Source: an uncultured Caldilinea sp.
GTDB taxonomy: Bacteria > Chloroflexota > Anaerolineae > Caldilineales > Caldilineaceae
Length of the DNA stretch: 64,000 bases
Assembly: GCF_937128415.1 (NCBI RefSeq)
Contig: NZ_CAKZMJ010000065.1
Coordinates: 1 to 64,000 of the forward strand
Direction of reading: 5' to 3'
Under the pieces are notes generated by a model that was not told where the DNA came from, did not search any database, and saw nothing but the letters and a program-made list of their open reading frames with translations. Position numbers and translations under genes: made by a program. Positions 1-21,740 of this stretch are shown here, piece after piece. How positions within the stretch are numbered: the first letter of the stretch is position 1; each line of letters starts with the position of its first letter.

Positions 1-1418
<1,418 letters not shown>

Positions 1419-1431
<13 letters not shown>

Positions 1432-1469
1432 CAATTGCGGCCAACGAGTAGCAATTGCGGCCAACGAGT
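1419..1469. repeat. 20-bp tandem repeat across the rpoB stop codon
   Basis: The unit CCAACGAGTAGCAATTGCGG occurs at 1421-1440 and 1441-1460 exactly, with a third partial copy (CCAACGAGT) at 1461-1469. The first copy contains the last sense codons and the TAG of rpoB, so the gene end has been duplicated into the rpoB-rpoC spacer. Twenty bases is not a multiple of three, so the copies do not preserve frame. Confidence 0.95.
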
Positions 1470-1522
1470 CGTGAAATGATTCGGTGGGGCGGTCGCCCCA
1501 CCGTTCAGCTCAAGGAGACACC

Positions 1523-6139
<4,617 letters not shown>

Positions 6140-6180
6140 GCGCCGCTGCGCGGCGAGCGCCGCCCTTCGCCATCAACAAT

Positions 6181-6215
6181 AAAAGCGCCGGAAGCATTTC
6201 CGGCGCTTTTATTTG
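6181..6215. terminator. Bidirectional terminator between rpoC and glgX
   Basis: Perfect 13-bp inverted repeat (AAAAGCGCCGGAA / TTCCGGCGCTTTT) with a 4-base loop. It has a T run on the plus side and, because the arm begins with A residues, also on the minus side. It lies after rpoC, and the TAA stop of the convergent glgX falls inside the right arm. Confidence 0.92.
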
Positions 6216-8335
6216 TCTTCAGACGGTGGGGCGCCGGCGGCGCCTCTGCGGTTGGGAGCCTCCAGTTCAACGGCGAGCAAGACGATGGTGCGCGGCTGGA
6301 CGCAATAGACGTTGGTCTCCAGGAGGGGCGCCTGGGGGAGAGAGCAAAAATCCTCAGGCGACGGCAGACTGGTGTCGAGCACCCGGCGCCAGTTGGTGAC
6401 GCTGCGGCGCGGGGGCGGCGGCAACGTAAACGTGAGCGGCTCCCAGTAAAAGTTTGCAGCCACATAAAGCGCTTCGGTCGGGCCGCGAATCGTCAGCGCC
6501 AGGCTGCGGGAATCGTAGCTCTTGTCGGGTTGATAGGGCTGCACGCCATGCCACTCGATGCGGGCGTAATGTAAAAGCTCGATCAGGCTCAGACCATGTC
6601 CGTCGTGAAAGATGTTCAACTCTTTACGAAAACGGATCAACTTGCGGACAAATTCAAGCAGATCGGCATGACGCTGACATAAGCTCCAATCGAACCAGCT
6701 GATCTCGTTATCCTGGCAATAGGCGTTGTTGTTGCCGAGCTGCGTGCGGCGCACCTCGTCCCCCATCAACAGCATCGGCACGCCGAGTGACAGCAACGTA
6801 ATGGCAAAGAAGTTCTTGATCTGACGCTGACGCAACTGTTCGACCGCCGGGTCATCGGTCGGCCCCTCGACCCCGCAATTCCAGGAGCGATTGTCGTTCA
6901 TGCCATCCCGGTTGTTTTCACCGTTCGCCTCGTTGTGCTTTTCGTTGTAAGAGACCAGATCGTTCAGGGTGAAACCGTCGTGGCAGGTGACGAAGTTGAT
7001 GCTCTGCTCAGGCCCTAAATTATCGGAGCCGTACAGGTCCGGACTGGCGAAAAAGCGCGCGGCCACGACCTCCACCATGCCCGGATCGCTCTTAACGAAA
7101 GAACGCACGTCGTCTCGAAACTTGCCGTTCCATTCCTTCCAGTGGTCGCCTAAAAAGCTGCCCACCTGATAAAGCCCCGCTGCATCCCACGCCTCCGCAA
7201 TCAACTTCACGCCGGCCAGCACGGGGTCGGTCTCGATATCCCACAAGATCGGCGGCGACGCCAGCGGAACGCCGTTTTCATCCCGCGAGAGAATTGAGGC
7301 GAGGTCGAACCGAAAGCCATCGACGTGCATCTTTTCGACCCAGTAGTGCAGGCTGTCGAGAATCAAACGGCGCACCATGGCGTTGTTGGCGTTGAGGGTG
7401 TTGCCGACGCCGCTGTAGTTGGCGTAGCGGGCGCGGTCTTTTTCAAGGATGTAGTAGGTCTCGTTTTCCAGCCCACGGAAGCAAAAGGTGGGCCCGGCTT
7501 CGTCGTTTTCTGCGGTGTGATTGTAAACGACGTCTAAGATGACCTCGATGCCGGCGCGGTGCAACGCCTTGACCATGTCCCGAAACTCGTTGATGGCGCC
7601 AAGCGGGTCGCCGCTGACGCTGTAGTGCGCGTGCGGAGCGAAGAAGGAAACCGGCGAATAGCCCCAGTAGTTGACAAGGCCGGCGGGCGCATCCTGAGGG
7701 TCGAACTGAAAGATGGGCAACAGCTCCACTGCGGTGACGCCGAGCTGCTGCAGATAAGGAATCTTTTCGATCAGACCGGCGTATGTCCCGCGCCTGGCCG
7801 GCGTCACGCCGGAGCTGGGGTGGCGGGTGAAACCGCGCACGTGCATCTCGTAGATAATGGTCTGGTTGAAAGGACGACGGAGCGGCTCATCGCCTTCCCA
7901 GTCATAGTCGTCGGCGTCGATCACAACGCTTTTCATCGCCTGCGCCGCGTTGTCGCCGGGAAGAGAGGCCGCTTTGCGGCTGTACGCTTTGGGGACGGCG
8001 ACGCCGCGGCCGTATGGATCGAGCAGCACCTTCTCCGGATCGAACCGCAAGCCCTGCTGCGGTTCGTAGGGCCCATAGGCGCGATAGCCGTAAATCTGAC
8101 CGGCGCGCACGCCGGGCACAAAGACATGCCAGTAGGAGAAGGTGCGGTTGCGCTGCGGGTGAAGCCGAATTGTGCGCGCCGGGACGGCGTCATCGACGCT
8201 GTCAAAAAAGAGCAGATCGATGCCGGTGGCGCTGCGCGAATAGACCGAAAAATTCACGCCGCCGGGCAGAATCGTTGCGCCGATTGGAAAACTTTTGCCG
8301 GGCGGCAGCGCGTCTCCCCCTGCGTCGCTCATCAT
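6209..8335 (-). CDS. glgX: Glycogen debranching enzyme (GlgX/isoamylase type)
   Basis: GH13 enzyme that hydrolyses alpha-1,6 branches of glycogen or limit dextrins in the cytoplasm. The 708 residues begin with a CBM48-like domain (about 10-130). The alpha-amylase barrel follows, with region I DVVYNHTAE (268-276), nucleophile Asp 344 in GFRFDLAS, acid/base Glu 381 in LIAEAWD and transition-state Asp 453 in CHDGFTLND. Length and motif order fit GlgX. Two adjacent ATG codons (8335, 8332) follow a GGAAGG ribosome site. It is the last gene of a minus-strand run, 21 bases after the GNAT gene, and ends in the terminator shared with rpoC. Isoamylase or TreX activity cannot be told apart from sequence alone. 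Confidence 0.95.
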   Translation of the reverse strand: MMSDAGGDALPPGKSFPIGATILPGGVNFSVYSRSATGIDLLFFDSVDDAVPARTIRLHPQRNRTFSYWHVFVPGVRAGQIYGYRAYGPYEPQQGLRFDPEKVLLDPYGRGVAVPKAYSRKAASLPGDNAAQAMKSVVIDADDYDWEGDEPLRRPFNQTIIYEMHVRGFTRHPSSGVTPARRGTYAGLIEKIPYLQQLGVTAVELLPIFQFDPQDAPAGLVNYWGYSPVSFFAPHAHYSVSGDPLGAINEFRDMVKALHRAGIEVILDVVYNHTAENDEAGPTFCFRGLENETYYILEKDRARYANYSGVGNTLNANNAMVRRLILDSLHYWVEKMHVDGFRFDLASILSRDENGVPLASPPILWDIETDPVLAGVKLIAEAWDAAGLYQVGSFLGDHWKEWNGKFRDDVRSFVKSDPGMVEVVAARFFASPDLYGSDNLGPEQSINFVTCHDGFTLNDLVSYNEKHNEANGENNRDGMNDNRSWNCGVEGPTDDPAVEQLRQRQIKNFFAITLLSLGVPMLLMGDEVRRTQLGNNNAYCQDNEISWFDWSLCQRHADLLEFVRKLIRFRKELNIFHDGHGLSLIELLHYARIEWHGVQPYQPDKSYDSRSLALTIRGPTEALYVAANFYWEPLTFTLPPPPRRSVTNWRRVLDTSLPSPEDFCSLPQAPLLETNVYCVQPRTIVLLAVELEAPNRRGAAGAPPSEDK

Positions 8336-8356
8336 CCCTTCCTTTTCAACCCTCGC

Positions 8357-9352
8357 TCAGCTTCTATCGGTGCACCTCTCTGGCTCCAGCGCTTTTCCTA
8401 AAATCACATACGCCCGATAGCGCTCGAAACCGAATTTGCCGTAAAAATCGAGCAGCGTCGTCCAATCGATGACGCAGCCGTTGACGCCGTTGTCATGGAG
8501 ACGGCGCAGGCCGGCGTCGAGCAGGGCGCTTCCCAGCCCCTGTCCCCTGCGGTCGGCGCTGACGCCGATCGAACCGATCTGTCCCCATGGCTTGGGCAGA
8601 CGATAGGGATAGAAGCGCTCGATCGGTCGCACAGAGTCGGGGAAAGTCAGCAGACAGCATCCGTCGACCCCGCGCTCCGTCCACAGCAGCATATAGTCGG
8701 AGATGCGTCCGCCGTCGGCCAAAAACATCTCGGCCTCGTAGCGCCAACGCCCTGGAAATTCGCGGCGCAAAAAGTCGAGCAGCATCTGCTCCTGCCCGGG
8801 GACGGCGGGCCGCGCGGCGCACGGCGTCTGGCTGAGGTCGTCCGGCGGACGATACGTAGCCAGATTGGCGGCCATGTCCCAGACCGTATCGATGACCGCA
8901 TACCCATGGCGTTGAAAGAAAGACGCCACGCCGATGTCCGGCGCGGCAGGGGCGAAGGGGCGCAGGCCGCCCCCGATCTGCGCGGCGCGACAGCCGGCTG
9001 CGAGCAGCCACTGCTCTGCAAGGTTCAGCAGGCGGCGCCCGACGCCGTTGCGTTGAAAGGCCGAAGCCACCGCCAGAAGCTCGATCCAGCCTTCGCCATG
9101 GGGGTTGACGGCGGGTTCTCCGTGCAGCGCCGAGGCCAGAACGACGCCGATGATGGCATCGTCGACGCAGGCCAGGAAAATGCGACGCCGGACGCCCGCC
9201 GATGGCCGCAGATTATAGCGCACAAATGCGTTCGAGATCGCCATATCGGGCGCCAGCGCCTCATTCCAGAGGTCGACGATGGCGGCTTCAACCGCAGCCA
9301 GGGGCGCGCCTTCGCAGGGGTCGATTTCATGGAATTCAATGGGAACGCTCAT
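8357..9352 (-). CDS. GNAT acetyltransferase with two GNAT folds
   Basis: Acyl-CoA-dependent N-acyltransferase of unknown substrate, 331 residues. Two acetyl-CoA binding motif-A stretches are visible, QRNGVGRRL in the N-terminal half and RRGQGLGSAL in the C-terminal half, so the protein is a tandem GNAT. The ATG at 9352 (MSVPIEF) follows AGGAAAG; an upstream in-frame ATG at 9370 is less likely. The gene overlaps the end of the amidase gene by 17 bases, which suggests translational coupling, and is followed closely by glgX. Confidence 0.85.
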   Translation of the reverse strand: MSVPIEFHEIDPCEGAPLAAVEAAIVDLWNEALAPDMAISNAFVRYNLRPSAGVRRRIFLACVDDAIIGVVLASALHGEPAVNPHGEGWIELLAVASAFQRNGVGRRLLNLAEQWLLAAGCRAAQIGGGLRPFAPAAPDIGVASFFQRHGYAVIDTVWDMAANLATYRPPDDLSQTPCAARPAVPGQEQMLLDFLRREFPGRWRYEAEMFLADGGRISDYMLLWTERGVDGCCLLTFPDSVRPIERFYPYRLPKPWGQIGSIGVSADRRGQGLGSALLDAGLRRLHDNGVNGCVIDWTTLLDFYGKFGFERYRAYVILGKALEPERCTDRS

Positions 9353-10055
9353 TGGCTCTTTCCTTCTCACTCTCTAAAAAACACAGGATGGCGTCGCTCA
9401 CGCCTTTGGCCGCCAGCGCAGAGTGCTCGGTGAGCAGGCTGCGGTCGCCGCCCAGAAAGCCCATCTCCAGGATCGCCGCCGGCGTAGTGGGCGCGATGCG
9501 TCGGAAAGCATGATATTCGGTCATATTGTGGGTGACCGTGTTCGGATGAGGGGGCAAGCCGGTGGCGGCGGGATAGGCCGTGTTGATGCAATCCAGCAGC
9601 CGCTGATTGGTCTCCGGAATGACCGAATAGCGATGCACCGCCGCTTTGAAGCCGCTGGCGTCGATGCAACTGTCTGCATGCAGGCTGAGCAACACGGCGG
9701 CGCGCAGCCCTTGCAGCCGAGCATCGTATTCGTCGAGAATCGCAACGGAGGCGCCGGCGCGTCGCAGCCGCTCCGCCGCCAGCCCGGCGATTTTGGCGTT
9801 GACCTCCGCCTCGGTGAGGGTGACGGCGCCGTCGGCGTCTTCACAGACGGCGCCGGAGTCATGGCCGGCGTGGCCGCTGATCAGCGCCACCTCGCGATTC
9901 CAGGCCGCGGCCACGATCCCCGGCGGGCGCAGGCCGGCTGCGTCCGGCCAACCCAACCCCAGCGCCTGCGCCAGGATCAGCGCAATGCCTGCGATGCAGA
10001 TCAGCAAAACGATCAGAAAAAGCTGGGACGCCCGCTTGAGCGCGTCTTGTCGCAT
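9336..10055 (-). CDS. N-acetylmuramoyl-L-alanine amidase family protein, membrane anchored
   Basis: Probable zinc amidase that cuts the lactyl-alanine bond of peptidoglycan outside the membrane. One hydrophobic segment (about 12-33) forms a signal anchor. The Amidase_3 motifs follow: the His cluster SGHAGHDSG (60-68), SLHADS with the second zinc His (126) and catalytic Glu 197 in EMGFLGG. At 239 residues it is essentially a bare catalytic domain without SH3 or SPOR repeats. It is 80 bases downstream of the dehydratase gene and overlaps the GNAT gene, so it is probably in the same transcript. Confidence 0.87.
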   Translation of the reverse strand: MRQDALKRASQLFLIVLLICIAGIALILAQALGLGWPDAAGLRPPGIVAAAWNREVALISGHAGHDSGAVCEDADGAVTLTEAEVNAKIAGLAAERLRRAGASVAILDEYDARLQGLRAAVLLSLHADSCIDASGFKAAVHRYSVIPETNQRLLDCINTAYPAATGLPPHPNTVTHNMTEYHAFRRIAPTTPAAILEMGFLGGDRSLLTEHSALAAKGVSDAILCFLESEKERANERSH

Positions 10056-10135
10056 GGATCGAAATTCCCGGCGCCGCCACGACGGCGCATGTCAAAGCAA
10101 CCGAACGCCTCCATTGCCATGAACGCTGACAAGTC

Positions 10136-11116
10136 TTACGGCGCGCGCACGATCGTCTGCTCGGCGAACGTTTTCAAGTCGATGTTGGCGCCGCAGACGA
10201 TGACGCCGACGCGCTTGCCTCGCAACCGCTCAAGCAACGGCCCGCAGAGCGCCGCCGTCGCTGCGGCGCCGGCGGGTTCAACTGCCAGCTTCATGTCGGC
10301 AAAGAGCATTCCCATCGCCCGCTGCATCTCCACATCTTCGATCAGCACGATCTCATCGACGAAGGTGCGACACATCTCGAAGCTGTAGGGCAGCGCGTAG
10401 GGCGCGCCGAGGCTGTCGGCGATGGTGCGCACGCGGTCGATCGCCTGCGGGGCGCCGGCCAGAAAGCTGCGGTGCATGGTGTCGGCCCCTACAGGCTCCA
10501 CGCCGAAGACCAGGCAGCGCGGCTGAAGTTGTTTGAACGCGCACGCCATGCCCGCACACAACCCGCCGCCGCCGATCGGAATGATCACGGCGTCTAGCTC
10601 TGGCGCCTGGAGAGCGAACTCCAGCCCGACGGTGGCTGTGCCGAGCGCGGTCAGCGGACCTTCATAGGGATGGACGAAGATGCGCCCCTCCTCTTCCTGA
10701 ATCTGCTGGACGCGCGCAAACGCCTGCTGCACGTCGGCGACCAGCTCGACGTGGGCGCCGTAGGCGCGGCAGCGCGCCACGCGAAACGGATTGGCGCTCT
10801 TCGGCATGACCACCCTGGCGGTGGTTCCCAGCAGGCGGGCGGCGAAGGCGACGGCGATGGCGTGATTGCCGGCGCTGACGGCGGTGACCCCGCGCGCCAG
10901 TTCGTCGGCGTCCAGGCTCAGCATGACCGTCAACGCGCCGCGCGGCTTGAACGAGCCGGTGTGCTGAAAGAGCTCTAGCTTGAGAAAGACGCTCGTATCG
11001 GCGCCGACAATCGCCTCAAGATCAAGCCCCTGCCATCGCCAGACCGGCGTCTCGCGCACCAGATTGCCGAGCCGCTCCCGATTCGCCCGGATTTCCTCAA
11101 TCGTCGGATATTCCAC
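10136..11116 (-). CDS. PLP-dependent threonine/serine dehydratase
   Basis: Fold-type II PLP enzyme, expected to deaminate threonine or serine to 2-oxobutyrate or pyruvate. The PLP lysine is Lys 57 in SFKPRGA and the phosphate-binding loop is GGGGL (182-186). At 326 residues there is no C-terminal ACT domain, so it resembles catabolic threonine dehydratases and serine racemases more than feedback-regulated IlvA. It starts 9 bases after the acyl-CoA carboxylase gene. With a 2-oxobutyrate to propionyl-CoA link the pairing with a carboxylase would make metabolic sense, but that is inference. Confidence 0.9.
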   Translation of the reverse strand: MEYPTIEEIRANRERLGNLVRETPVWRWQGLDLEAIVGADTSVFLKLELFQHTGSFKPRGALTVMLSLDADELARGVTAVSAGNHAIAVAFAARLLGTTARVVMPKSANPFRVARCRAYGAHVELVADVQQAFARVQQIQEEEGRIFVHPYEGPLTALGTATVGLEFALQAPELDAVIIPIGGGGLCAGMACAFKQLQPRCLVFGVEPVGADTMHRSFLAGAPQAIDRVRTIADSLGAPYALPYSFEMCRTFVDEIVLIEDVEMQRAMGMLFADMKLAVEPAGAAATAALCGPLLERLRGKRVGVIVCGANIDLKTFAEQTIVRAP

Positions 11117-11125
11117 AGCCTCTCC

Positions 11126-12736
<1,611 letters not shown>

Positions 12737-12775
12737 GGCTTCCTGGGTTGTGCGCACTGTGTGAAATTTCCCTGT

Positions 12776-12804
12776 AGTATGGGGTCTCTCCGCTTTGACG
12801 TCAA
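12776..12804 (-). promoter_or_regulatory. Sigma-70 type promoter of the acyl-CoA carboxylase operon
   Basis: Read on the minus strand: TTGACG, 17 bases, CATACT, about 40 bases before the start codon. The -35 lies within a perfect 10-bp palindrome TTGACGTCAA (12795-12804), which could also be an operator half-site. Confidence 0.7.
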
Positions 12805-12843
12805 GCCTGCAAGGAATGTTGCGCGCGCATATAGCTGAAAGGT

Positions 12844-12872
12844 TTGACGATGGCCTGCGGAAAAGCTACAAT
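12844..12872 (+). promoter_or_regulatory. Promoter of tRNA-Arg
   Basis: TTGACG, 17-base spacer, TACAAT, ending 15 bases before the mature tRNA 5' end. This is the best-matching promoter on the plus strand of this region and is back to back with the carboxylase promoter. Confidence 0.8.
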
Positions 12873-12882
12873 GGATAGACGG

Positions 12883-12969
<87 letters not shown>

Positions 12970-13007
12970 CCCTCATCTGAATCATCCTCTGACGAAGGAC
13001 GTGGGCG

Positions 13008-13910
13008 ATGCAGATCGGCGTTGTATTCCCGCAGACGGAGTTTGGCAACGATCCGGGAGCGATTCGGGACTACGCGCAGACGGCTGAAGCGCTCGGCTAC
13101 ACCCATGTGCTGGCTTACGATCATGTGCTCGGCGCCAATCCCGAGCGTCCCGGCGGCTGGCATGGGCCTTACACCTATCGCCATCCATTTCACGAGCCTT
13201 TTGTCCTCTTCAGTTTCATGGCGGCGGCGACCACGCGGCTCCGCTTCGCGACCGGCGTTCTCATCCTCCCGCAGCGACAGACTGCGCTCGTCGCCAAACA
13301 GGCTGCCACGCTCGACGTGCTTTCCGGCGGACGGCTGCGCCTCGGCGTCGGCATCGGCTGGAATCCTGTGGAGTACGAAGCGTTGGGAGAGAACTTTCAT
13401 ACGCGAGGTCGGCGATGCGAGGCGCAGATCCGGCTGCTGCGTCGGCTGTGGACCGAGCCGCTCGTCACCGTCCATGACGAATGGCATCATATCTCCGACG
13501 CCGGCATCAACCCGCTGCCCGTGCAAAGGCCGATTCCCATCTGGCTGGGAGGGCACGCCGACGCCGTGCTCGAGCGGATTGCCCGCTTGGGCGACGGCTG
13601 GATGCCCAACTATCGCACGGCGCAGGAGGCGGCCGACGCCCTCGCCAGACTGGATGTCTATCTGGCGCAAAATGGGCGCTCCCGCCGCGATCTGGGCATC
13701 GAGCCTCGCCTGCATTACAAGGATGGCGTCGAGGAACGTCAGCGCCGCATCATGGCCGACTGGGTGGCCGCCGGCGCAACGCATTTTTCGGTCAACACCA
13801 TGGGCTGTGGATTTATCAGTCCCGAGCAGCATATGCAGGCGCTGGAGCGCTTTGCGCAGGCCATGCAATTGAGCGCAGGCGCATCCGCTTCAGATGCTTC
13901 AAGGGTTTGA
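13008..13910 (+). CDS. LLM-class (luciferase-like) flavin or F420-dependent oxidoreductase
   Basis: TIM-barrel oxidoreductase of 300 residues in the bacterial luciferase-like family, using FMNH2 or F420. Family signatures are the N-terminal MQIGVVFPQTEFG, the ATGVLILPQR stretch, the LSGGRLRLGVGIGWNPVEYEA block (about 103-123) and PIWLGGHADAVLERIARLGDGW, which resemble TIGR03619-type F420-dependent members. The substrate cannot be inferred. The gene stands alone between the tRNA and the convergent SRAP gene, 15 bases away. Confidence 0.88.
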   Translation: MQIGVVFPQTEFGNDPGAIRDYAQTAEALGYTHVLAYDHVLGANPERPGGWHGPYTYRHPFHEPFVLFSFMAAATTRLRFATGVLILPQRQTALVAKQAATLDVLSGGRLRLGVGIGWNPVEYEALGENFHTRGRRCEAQIRLLRRLWTEPLVTVHDEWHHISDAGINPLPVQRPIPIWLGGHADAVLERIARLGDGWMPNYRTAQEAADALARLDVYLAQNGRSRRDLGIEPRLHYKDGVEERQRRIMADWVAAGATHFSVNTMGCGFISPEQHMQALERFAQAMQLSAGASASDASRV

Positions 13911-13925
13911 AACCTCTTTCGGCTG

Positions 13926-14615
13926 TCAGGCTTTGCGCTCTTCGATGCAGGCGACGCCCTCGTTGCGAGGATCGTTCACATAAGGGCTGACAGGATACAA
14001 CTTCAATCGACCGACGGGGAAAGGCCGAAACAGATGCTTGAGCTGCGCCAGATAGGCCGGCGCGGCCTCCTGACCATCTCCCAGCCACGTCGCATAATCC
14101 TCCGGCGCCAAAATCACCGGCATGCGATTGTGCAGTCGAGCCACCTCTTCGTTGGCGTCGGTGGTCAAGATCGTGCAGCTTTCGATCTCCTCGCCCTCGG
14201 GGCCGATCCAACGCTCCCACAACCCTGCGAACCCGAGCGGCGTCCCATCCTGAGAGGTGATGTAGTAAGGCTGTTTGCCGCCGTTCCGCTTCATCCATTC
14301 ATAGAAACCAGAGGCGGGGATGAGGCATCGACGCCGTCTGAAAGCCGCCCGAAAAGAAGGCTTTTCGGCTACAGTCTCTGCACGCGCGTTGATCATGCGG
14401 GCGGCCATCGCGGGCTCCTTGCTCCAGGATGGAATCAGCCCCCATAGAACCAACGCCCACTCGCGTCTCTGATGTTGCGGATCGAAGCGAACAATGCCGA
14501 CCGGCTGCGTCGGCGCAATGTTGTAGCGAGGAGCCAGCTGCGCCGGCGGCTCGGCCAATCCAAAATGCTCGGCCAGCTTCTCCGGAGTCGCATACAGTGC
14601 AAACCGTCCACACAT
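13926..14615 (-). CDS. SRAP/YedK (HMCES) family abasic-site DNA-protein crosslink protein
   Basis: This family shields abasic sites in single-stranded DNA by forming a thiazolidine crosslink through Cys 2. The 229 residues show all known active-site positions: Cys 2 (MCGRF), Asn 76 (MINARAE), Glu 106 (GFYEW) and His 162 (LHNRMPVIL), plus PRYNIAPTQ at 29-37. The first Met must be removed for activity, which fixes the ATG at 14615. Older annotation calls the family SOS response-associated peptidase. It is divergent from hisZ; no LexA-type box was recognised. Confidence 0.95.
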   Translation of the reverse strand: MCGRFALYATPEKLAEHFGLAEPPAQLAPRYNIAPTQPVGIVRFDPQHQRREWALVLWGLIPSWSKEPAMAARMINARAETVAEKPSFRAAFRRRRCLIPASGFYEWMKRNGGKQPYYITSQDGTPLGFAGLWERWIGPEGEEIESCTILTTDANEEVARLHNRMPVILAPEDYATWLGDGQEAAPAYLAQLKHLFRPFPVGRLKLYPVSPYVNDPRNEGVACIEERKA

Positions 14616-14677
14616 CAGAGAAATCCTTTCCGCCGCGCTTTCTCAAATCCCCCAAACCCTTGCGGTCTATCGAAAGC

Positions 14678-14696
14678 GTGCGGCTGGGAGCCGCAC
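14678..14696. repeat. Perfect 8-bp hairpin upstream of hisZ
   Basis: GTGCGGCT-GGG-AGCCGCAC, between the divergent SRAP and hisZ genes. A 17/19 match (GTGCGGCTGGGAGCTGCGC) lies at 52072-52090, again upstream of a gene, with both differences kept as G-U pairs in RNA. No function known. Confidence 0.6.
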
Positions 14697-14812
14697 CCAC
14701 CCTCACCGCCGTCGATTTGCTCAATCCGCTCTATGGATCGCCGGAATCCATTGCGCAACTTCTAAACAATTGTAACATATCCTTGTGGCTCGACGGCTCG
14801 AAGCCCTGGCTG

Positions 14813-14821
14813 TGGTATACT
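14813..14821 (+). promoter_or_regulatory. Extended -10 element before hisZ
   Basis: TGGTATACT matches an extended -10 (TGn then TATACT). No good -35 is visible 17 bases upstream. It would give a leader of about 70 bases before hisZ. Confidence 0.45.
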
Positions 14822-14896
14822 CCCTCAGAGTATTGGGAACGCCTTGTGGAAGGACGAGGAACGCAGGACGTGACAGGGGAAAGCAGGTTGCGCCCT

Positions 14897-16891
<1,995 letters not shown>

Positions 16892-16908
<17 letters not shown>

Positions 16909-17428
16909 ATCTTCCCGAATCGCCGGGATCAAGATCGTTCGACTCAAAGTCTTCAGGGATGAACGAGGGCGCTTTCTGGAAACATTTCGGAAAGAATGGT
17001 TTCCAGAGCGGACGTGGTCGATCGTGCAGACGAACCGCAGCGACAGCCGGGCGGGCGTGCTGCGCGGGCTACACTACCACTTTCACCAGGTCGATTACTG
17101 GTACGTCGCCCAGGGACGCATCCGCGTGGGTCTGGCGGATCTGCGCAAAGATTCTCCCACCTTCGGCGCAAGCGAAACTGTCGAGATGGGCGAACAGAAC
17201 GAATACGGCCTCTACATCCCCTCCGGCGTAGCGCACGGTTTCTACGCCCTCACCGACGCCACCTTGATCTATCTCGTCGACAATTACTACGACGGCGGCG
17301 ATGAGTTCGGCGTGGCGTGGGACGACCCAGACCTGGCCGTGCCCTGGAACGTGCGTACGCCAATTCTATCGGCGCGCGACCGCGCCAACCCGCGCCTGCA
17401 GGAAATCCCGGCGGAGCAAAGACCGTAA
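16892..17428 (+). CDS. dTDP-4-dehydrorhamnose 3,5-epimerase family protein
   Basis: Cupin epimerase of 178 residues, related to RmlC/RfbC. The catalytic stretch GVLRGLHYHFH carries His 61 and His 63, and the second strand reads IPSGVAHGFYAL. Members make dTDP-4-keto-rhamnose or related sugars for cell-surface glycans, but no other nucleotide-sugar genes are nearby, so the true substrate is open. It overlaps the end of hisG by 17 bases and is probably co-transcribed. Confidence 0.85.
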
Positions 17429-17468
17429 CCCAATGACAACAGTCTGACCAATCGAAAAGGAGAACGCC

Positions 17469-18371
<903 letters not shown>

Positions 18372-18443
18372 CGGGCGCATGCACTTTCCGAGGAGCCTGT
18401 CTTGAACCACTCATCTTGATTCTCTTGTCCAATGCCGCCCAAT

Positions 18444-18472
18444 TTGTGCTCATGCGGCGAATGCGCTATACT
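18444..18472 (+). promoter_or_regulatory. rpmG promoter
   Basis: TTGTGC, 17-base spacer, TATACT, followed by a T run. The predicted start is about 45 bases before the rpmG ATG. Confidence 0.72.
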
Positions 18473-18523
18473 GATTTTTTGTGAGTTTTGGCGAGTTCAG
18501 GCAGAAAAGGAAGGTGTGTTGTT

Positions 18524-18685
18524 ATGGCGAAGAAGGGACCGCGTCAGCTGATCAAGATGCGCAGCACGGAAAGCTCGCACATGTACTTGACGACGAAGAA
18601 TCGACGCAACGATCCGAATCGACTTGAGCTGCGCAAGTACGACCCGATCGTGCGCCGCCATGTCATCTATCGCGAAGCGAAGTAA
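18524..18685 (+). CDS. rpmG: 50S ribosomal protein L33 (zinc-free form)
   Basis: Small basic large-subunit protein of 53 residues (MAKKGPRQLI to YREAK). It has the family core TKNRRNDPNRLELRKYDP, but the two CxxC pairs of the zinc form are absent, so this is the C-minus type. The start at 18524 gives the normal length. It has its own promoter and a terminator at 18733-18764. The last five codons are repeated just after the stop. Confidence 0.96.
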   Translation: MAKKGPRQLIKMRSTESSHMYLTTKNRRNDPNRLELRKYDPIVRRHVIYREAK

Positions 18686-18704
18686 ACGTATCGCGAAGCA
18701 AAGT
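18668..18704. repeat. 21-bp-period duplication across the rpmG stop codon
   Basis: TATCGCGAAGCGAAGT (18668-18683) recurs as TATCGCGAAGCAAAGT at 18689-18704, 15 of 16 bases equal. The first copy encodes the C-terminal YREAK just before TAA. The 21-base period keeps frame, so readthrough of the TAA would add a second TYREAK. Confidence 0.9.
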
Positions 18705-18732
18705 TGCCCCCTGTTGACAAATCGATATGGCA

Positions 18733-18764
18733 AGGCGCAGGGCGCTCCTGCGCCTGAATTTTTT
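18733..18764 (+). terminator. rpmG intrinsic terminator
   Basis: AGGCGCAGG, 5-base loop, CCTGCGCCT, then GAA and a run of six T. Confidence 0.9.
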
Positions 18765-19043
18765 ATGCAACTTTCGATGCCTTCCAAGGCCTTTTGGAAA
18801 GAACTTTAGAAACAGGCAAAACTATATGTCGCTGTGAAACCTGACTGGGCCGAGCGGACGTTTATGAGAATGGCTTCATCGACCATCCATAGCGATTGTG
18901 TAGCGGCGTCGTATTCGGTTTGCATAGATGGCAGAGAGCAAGGTCTGGAAAAATTCTGTAAACTCAACTGCCGGAGGATGCAACCGAAAGGATAGGAACC
19001 GCCGCGGTTCATTGGACAGGACACAGAGTGACAGGTACATTCT
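18765..19043. other. Noncoding stretch before the SH3 protein gene
   Basis: No convincing gene. It holds a short inverted repeat TTCCAAGG-CC-TTTTGGAA near 18781-18798 and a 6-bp hairpin GAACCG-CCG-CGGTTC at 18996-19010, 34 bases before the next start codon. No promoter or known riboswitch was recognised. Confidence 0.5.
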
Positions 19044-20777
<1,734 letters not shown>

Positions 20778-20836
20778 TTGGGCTTTTGGCGCTGCGCGTG
20801 GTTCGACCCCATTTAACGCCTGCAGTGCGCCAGAGA

Positions 20837-20879
20837 AAAACACCGGGGTGTGAGACGATTCATCCCCCGGTGTTTTTTA
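20837..20879. terminator. Bidirectional terminator
   Basis: Inverted repeat AACACCGGGG / CCCCGGTGTT with a 16-base loop. A runs of A on the left and T on the right serve both the SH3 protein gene and the convergent lipoprotein gene. Confidence 0.88.
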
Positions 20880-20888
20880 TCGATAACT

Positions 20889-21698
<810 letters not shown>

Positions 21699-21740
21699 GG
21701 ATGACTTCTCAACGCTTTTCACGACGAATCCGTTCCTCTC

